Assembly (NCBI GenBank): GCA_903861145.1
Contig: CAIOTH010000034.1
Location: 44,398-108,397 of the forward strand
Reading direction: 5' to 3'
Source of the DNA: an uncultured Bacteroidota bacterium
Lineage (GTDB): Bacteria; Bacteroidota; Bacteroidia; Chitinophagales; LD1
Length of the DNA stretch: 64,000 nt
Shown: piece by piece, positions 63,585 to 64,000 of the stretch
How the letters are laid out: each line of letters opens with the position of its first letter
How positions within the stretch are numbered: the stretch's first letter is position 1
Notes under the pieces: generated by a model
The model's database searches: none
The model's input: only the letters and a program-made list of their open reading frames with translations
What the model was told of the DNA's origin: nothing
Program-made: the position numbers and the translations under genes

Positions 63585-64000
63585 ATGGACATTATCCGTC
63601 TTCTTCCCGATAACATTGCTAATCAAATTGCCGCTGGTGAGGTCATTCAACGCCCCGCATCTGCTGTAAAAGAGTTGATGGAGAATGCTATTGACGCTGG
63701 TGCCACGCACATTAAACTCATCATCAAAGTTGCCGGCAAAACCCTTATCCAGGTAATCGATAATGGCTGCGGCATGAGCGAAACCGACGCCCGCATGAGC
63801 TTCGAAAAACATGCCACCTCTAAAATCCGCTCGGCCGAAGACTTGTTCAACATCCGAACTATGGGTTTCCGCGGCGAAGCCTTGGCCTCTATTGCTGCAA
63901 TTGCACAAGTAGAATTAAAAACCCGGCAAATAGGCGAGCAACTTGGCACTTGCATCGAAATTGAAGGCATGAAGGTCATCAAACAGGAACCCTGCCAAAC
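63585..64000 (+). CDS. mutL: DNA mismatch repair protein MutL, N-terminal part
   Basis: The frame starts at ATG 63585 and runs off the right edge after about 138 codons. The GHKL ATPase motifs are present: [10 protein letters not shown] (motif I), VIDNGCGM (motif II) and [13 protein letters not shown] (motif III). MutL couples MutS mismatch recognition to downstream nicking and excision. Only the ATP-binding part is in view; the endonuclease motif and dimerisation domain lie beyond the window. Confidence 0.95.
   Translation, partial: MDIIRLLPDNIANQIAAGEVIQRPASAVKELMENAIDAGATHIKLIIKVAGKTLIQVIDNGCGMSETDARMSFEKHATSKIRSAEDLFNIRTMGFRGEALASIAAIAQVELKTRQIGEQLGTCIEIEGMKVIKQEPCQ

Overview
The window reads as chromosomal DNA of a member of the Bacteroidota. 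Six predicted secreted proteins end in type IX secretion (T9SS) sorting domains: type A at 1862, 15619, 55092 and 59320, and type B / gliding-motility C-terminal at 30650 and 49967. There are also SprB-like adhesin repeats, a PorP/SprF partner protein, a bacillithiol gene (bshA), few Shine-Dalgarno sequences and several TAnnTTTG-type promoter elements. The exact order cannot be fixed from the sequence; a Chitinophagales- or Sphingobacteriales-like organism is plausible.

Layout. 1-1571: end of a polysaccharide locus (glycosyltransferase, deacetylase). 1862-8628: a giant glycine-rich/SprB-repeat T9SS protein, a metallophosphoesterase and a collagen-like surface protein. 8643-14638: a tRNA-Gly followed by a probable integrated element of about 5.9 kb. 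It has a tyrosine recombinase, a co-directional set of unknown small membrane and zinc-ribbon proteins, a gene broken by one amber codon, a copy of the integrase 3' tail, and a 5'-truncated gene exactly at the right edge. 14665-23400: small secreted proteins and lipoproteins, a DUF1295 enzyme, a DUF4412 protein, a possible structured RNA with a strong terminator, a WYL-like protein and an RluA-type pseudouridine synthase. 23424-30657: an MFS transporter and housekeeping genes (RecX, DUF167, Nfu, quinone reductase, PPK2, RraA-like). 30650-36147: a PorP/SprF gene followed by a 1438-residue SprB-repeat adhesin, which looks like a secretion pair. 36323-39251: a tight operon of a FemAB-like acyltransferase, a deacetylase-like protein and a 3-hydroxyacyl-CoA-dehydrogenase-like protein. 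39320-47859: RidA, an EamA transporter, a sulfotransferase, a UGT-type glycosyltransferase, two amidohydrolases and an alpha/beta hydrolase. 47860-53560: a second collagen-like protein and a PKD/Ig-repeat type B T9SS protein. 53653-64000: cytochrome c, AnmK, uridine kinase, BshA, PlsC-like acyltransferase, a NagZ-like/beta-lactamase-like fusion and the start of mutL.

How the genes fit together. Most of the large genes serve the cell surface: adhesins, T9SS cargo, collagen-like fibres and polysaccharide enzymes. AnmK and the GH3/serine-hydrolase fusion both fit peptidoglycan recycling. The intergenic spaces from 22.8 to 23.4 kb, 56.7 to 60.3 kb and 63.4 to 63.6 kb carry short dispersed repeats, some present twice inside this window. 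The least explained parts are the integrated element, the RNA candidate near 18.6-18.8 kb and the metal-site-lacking amidohydrolase modules.
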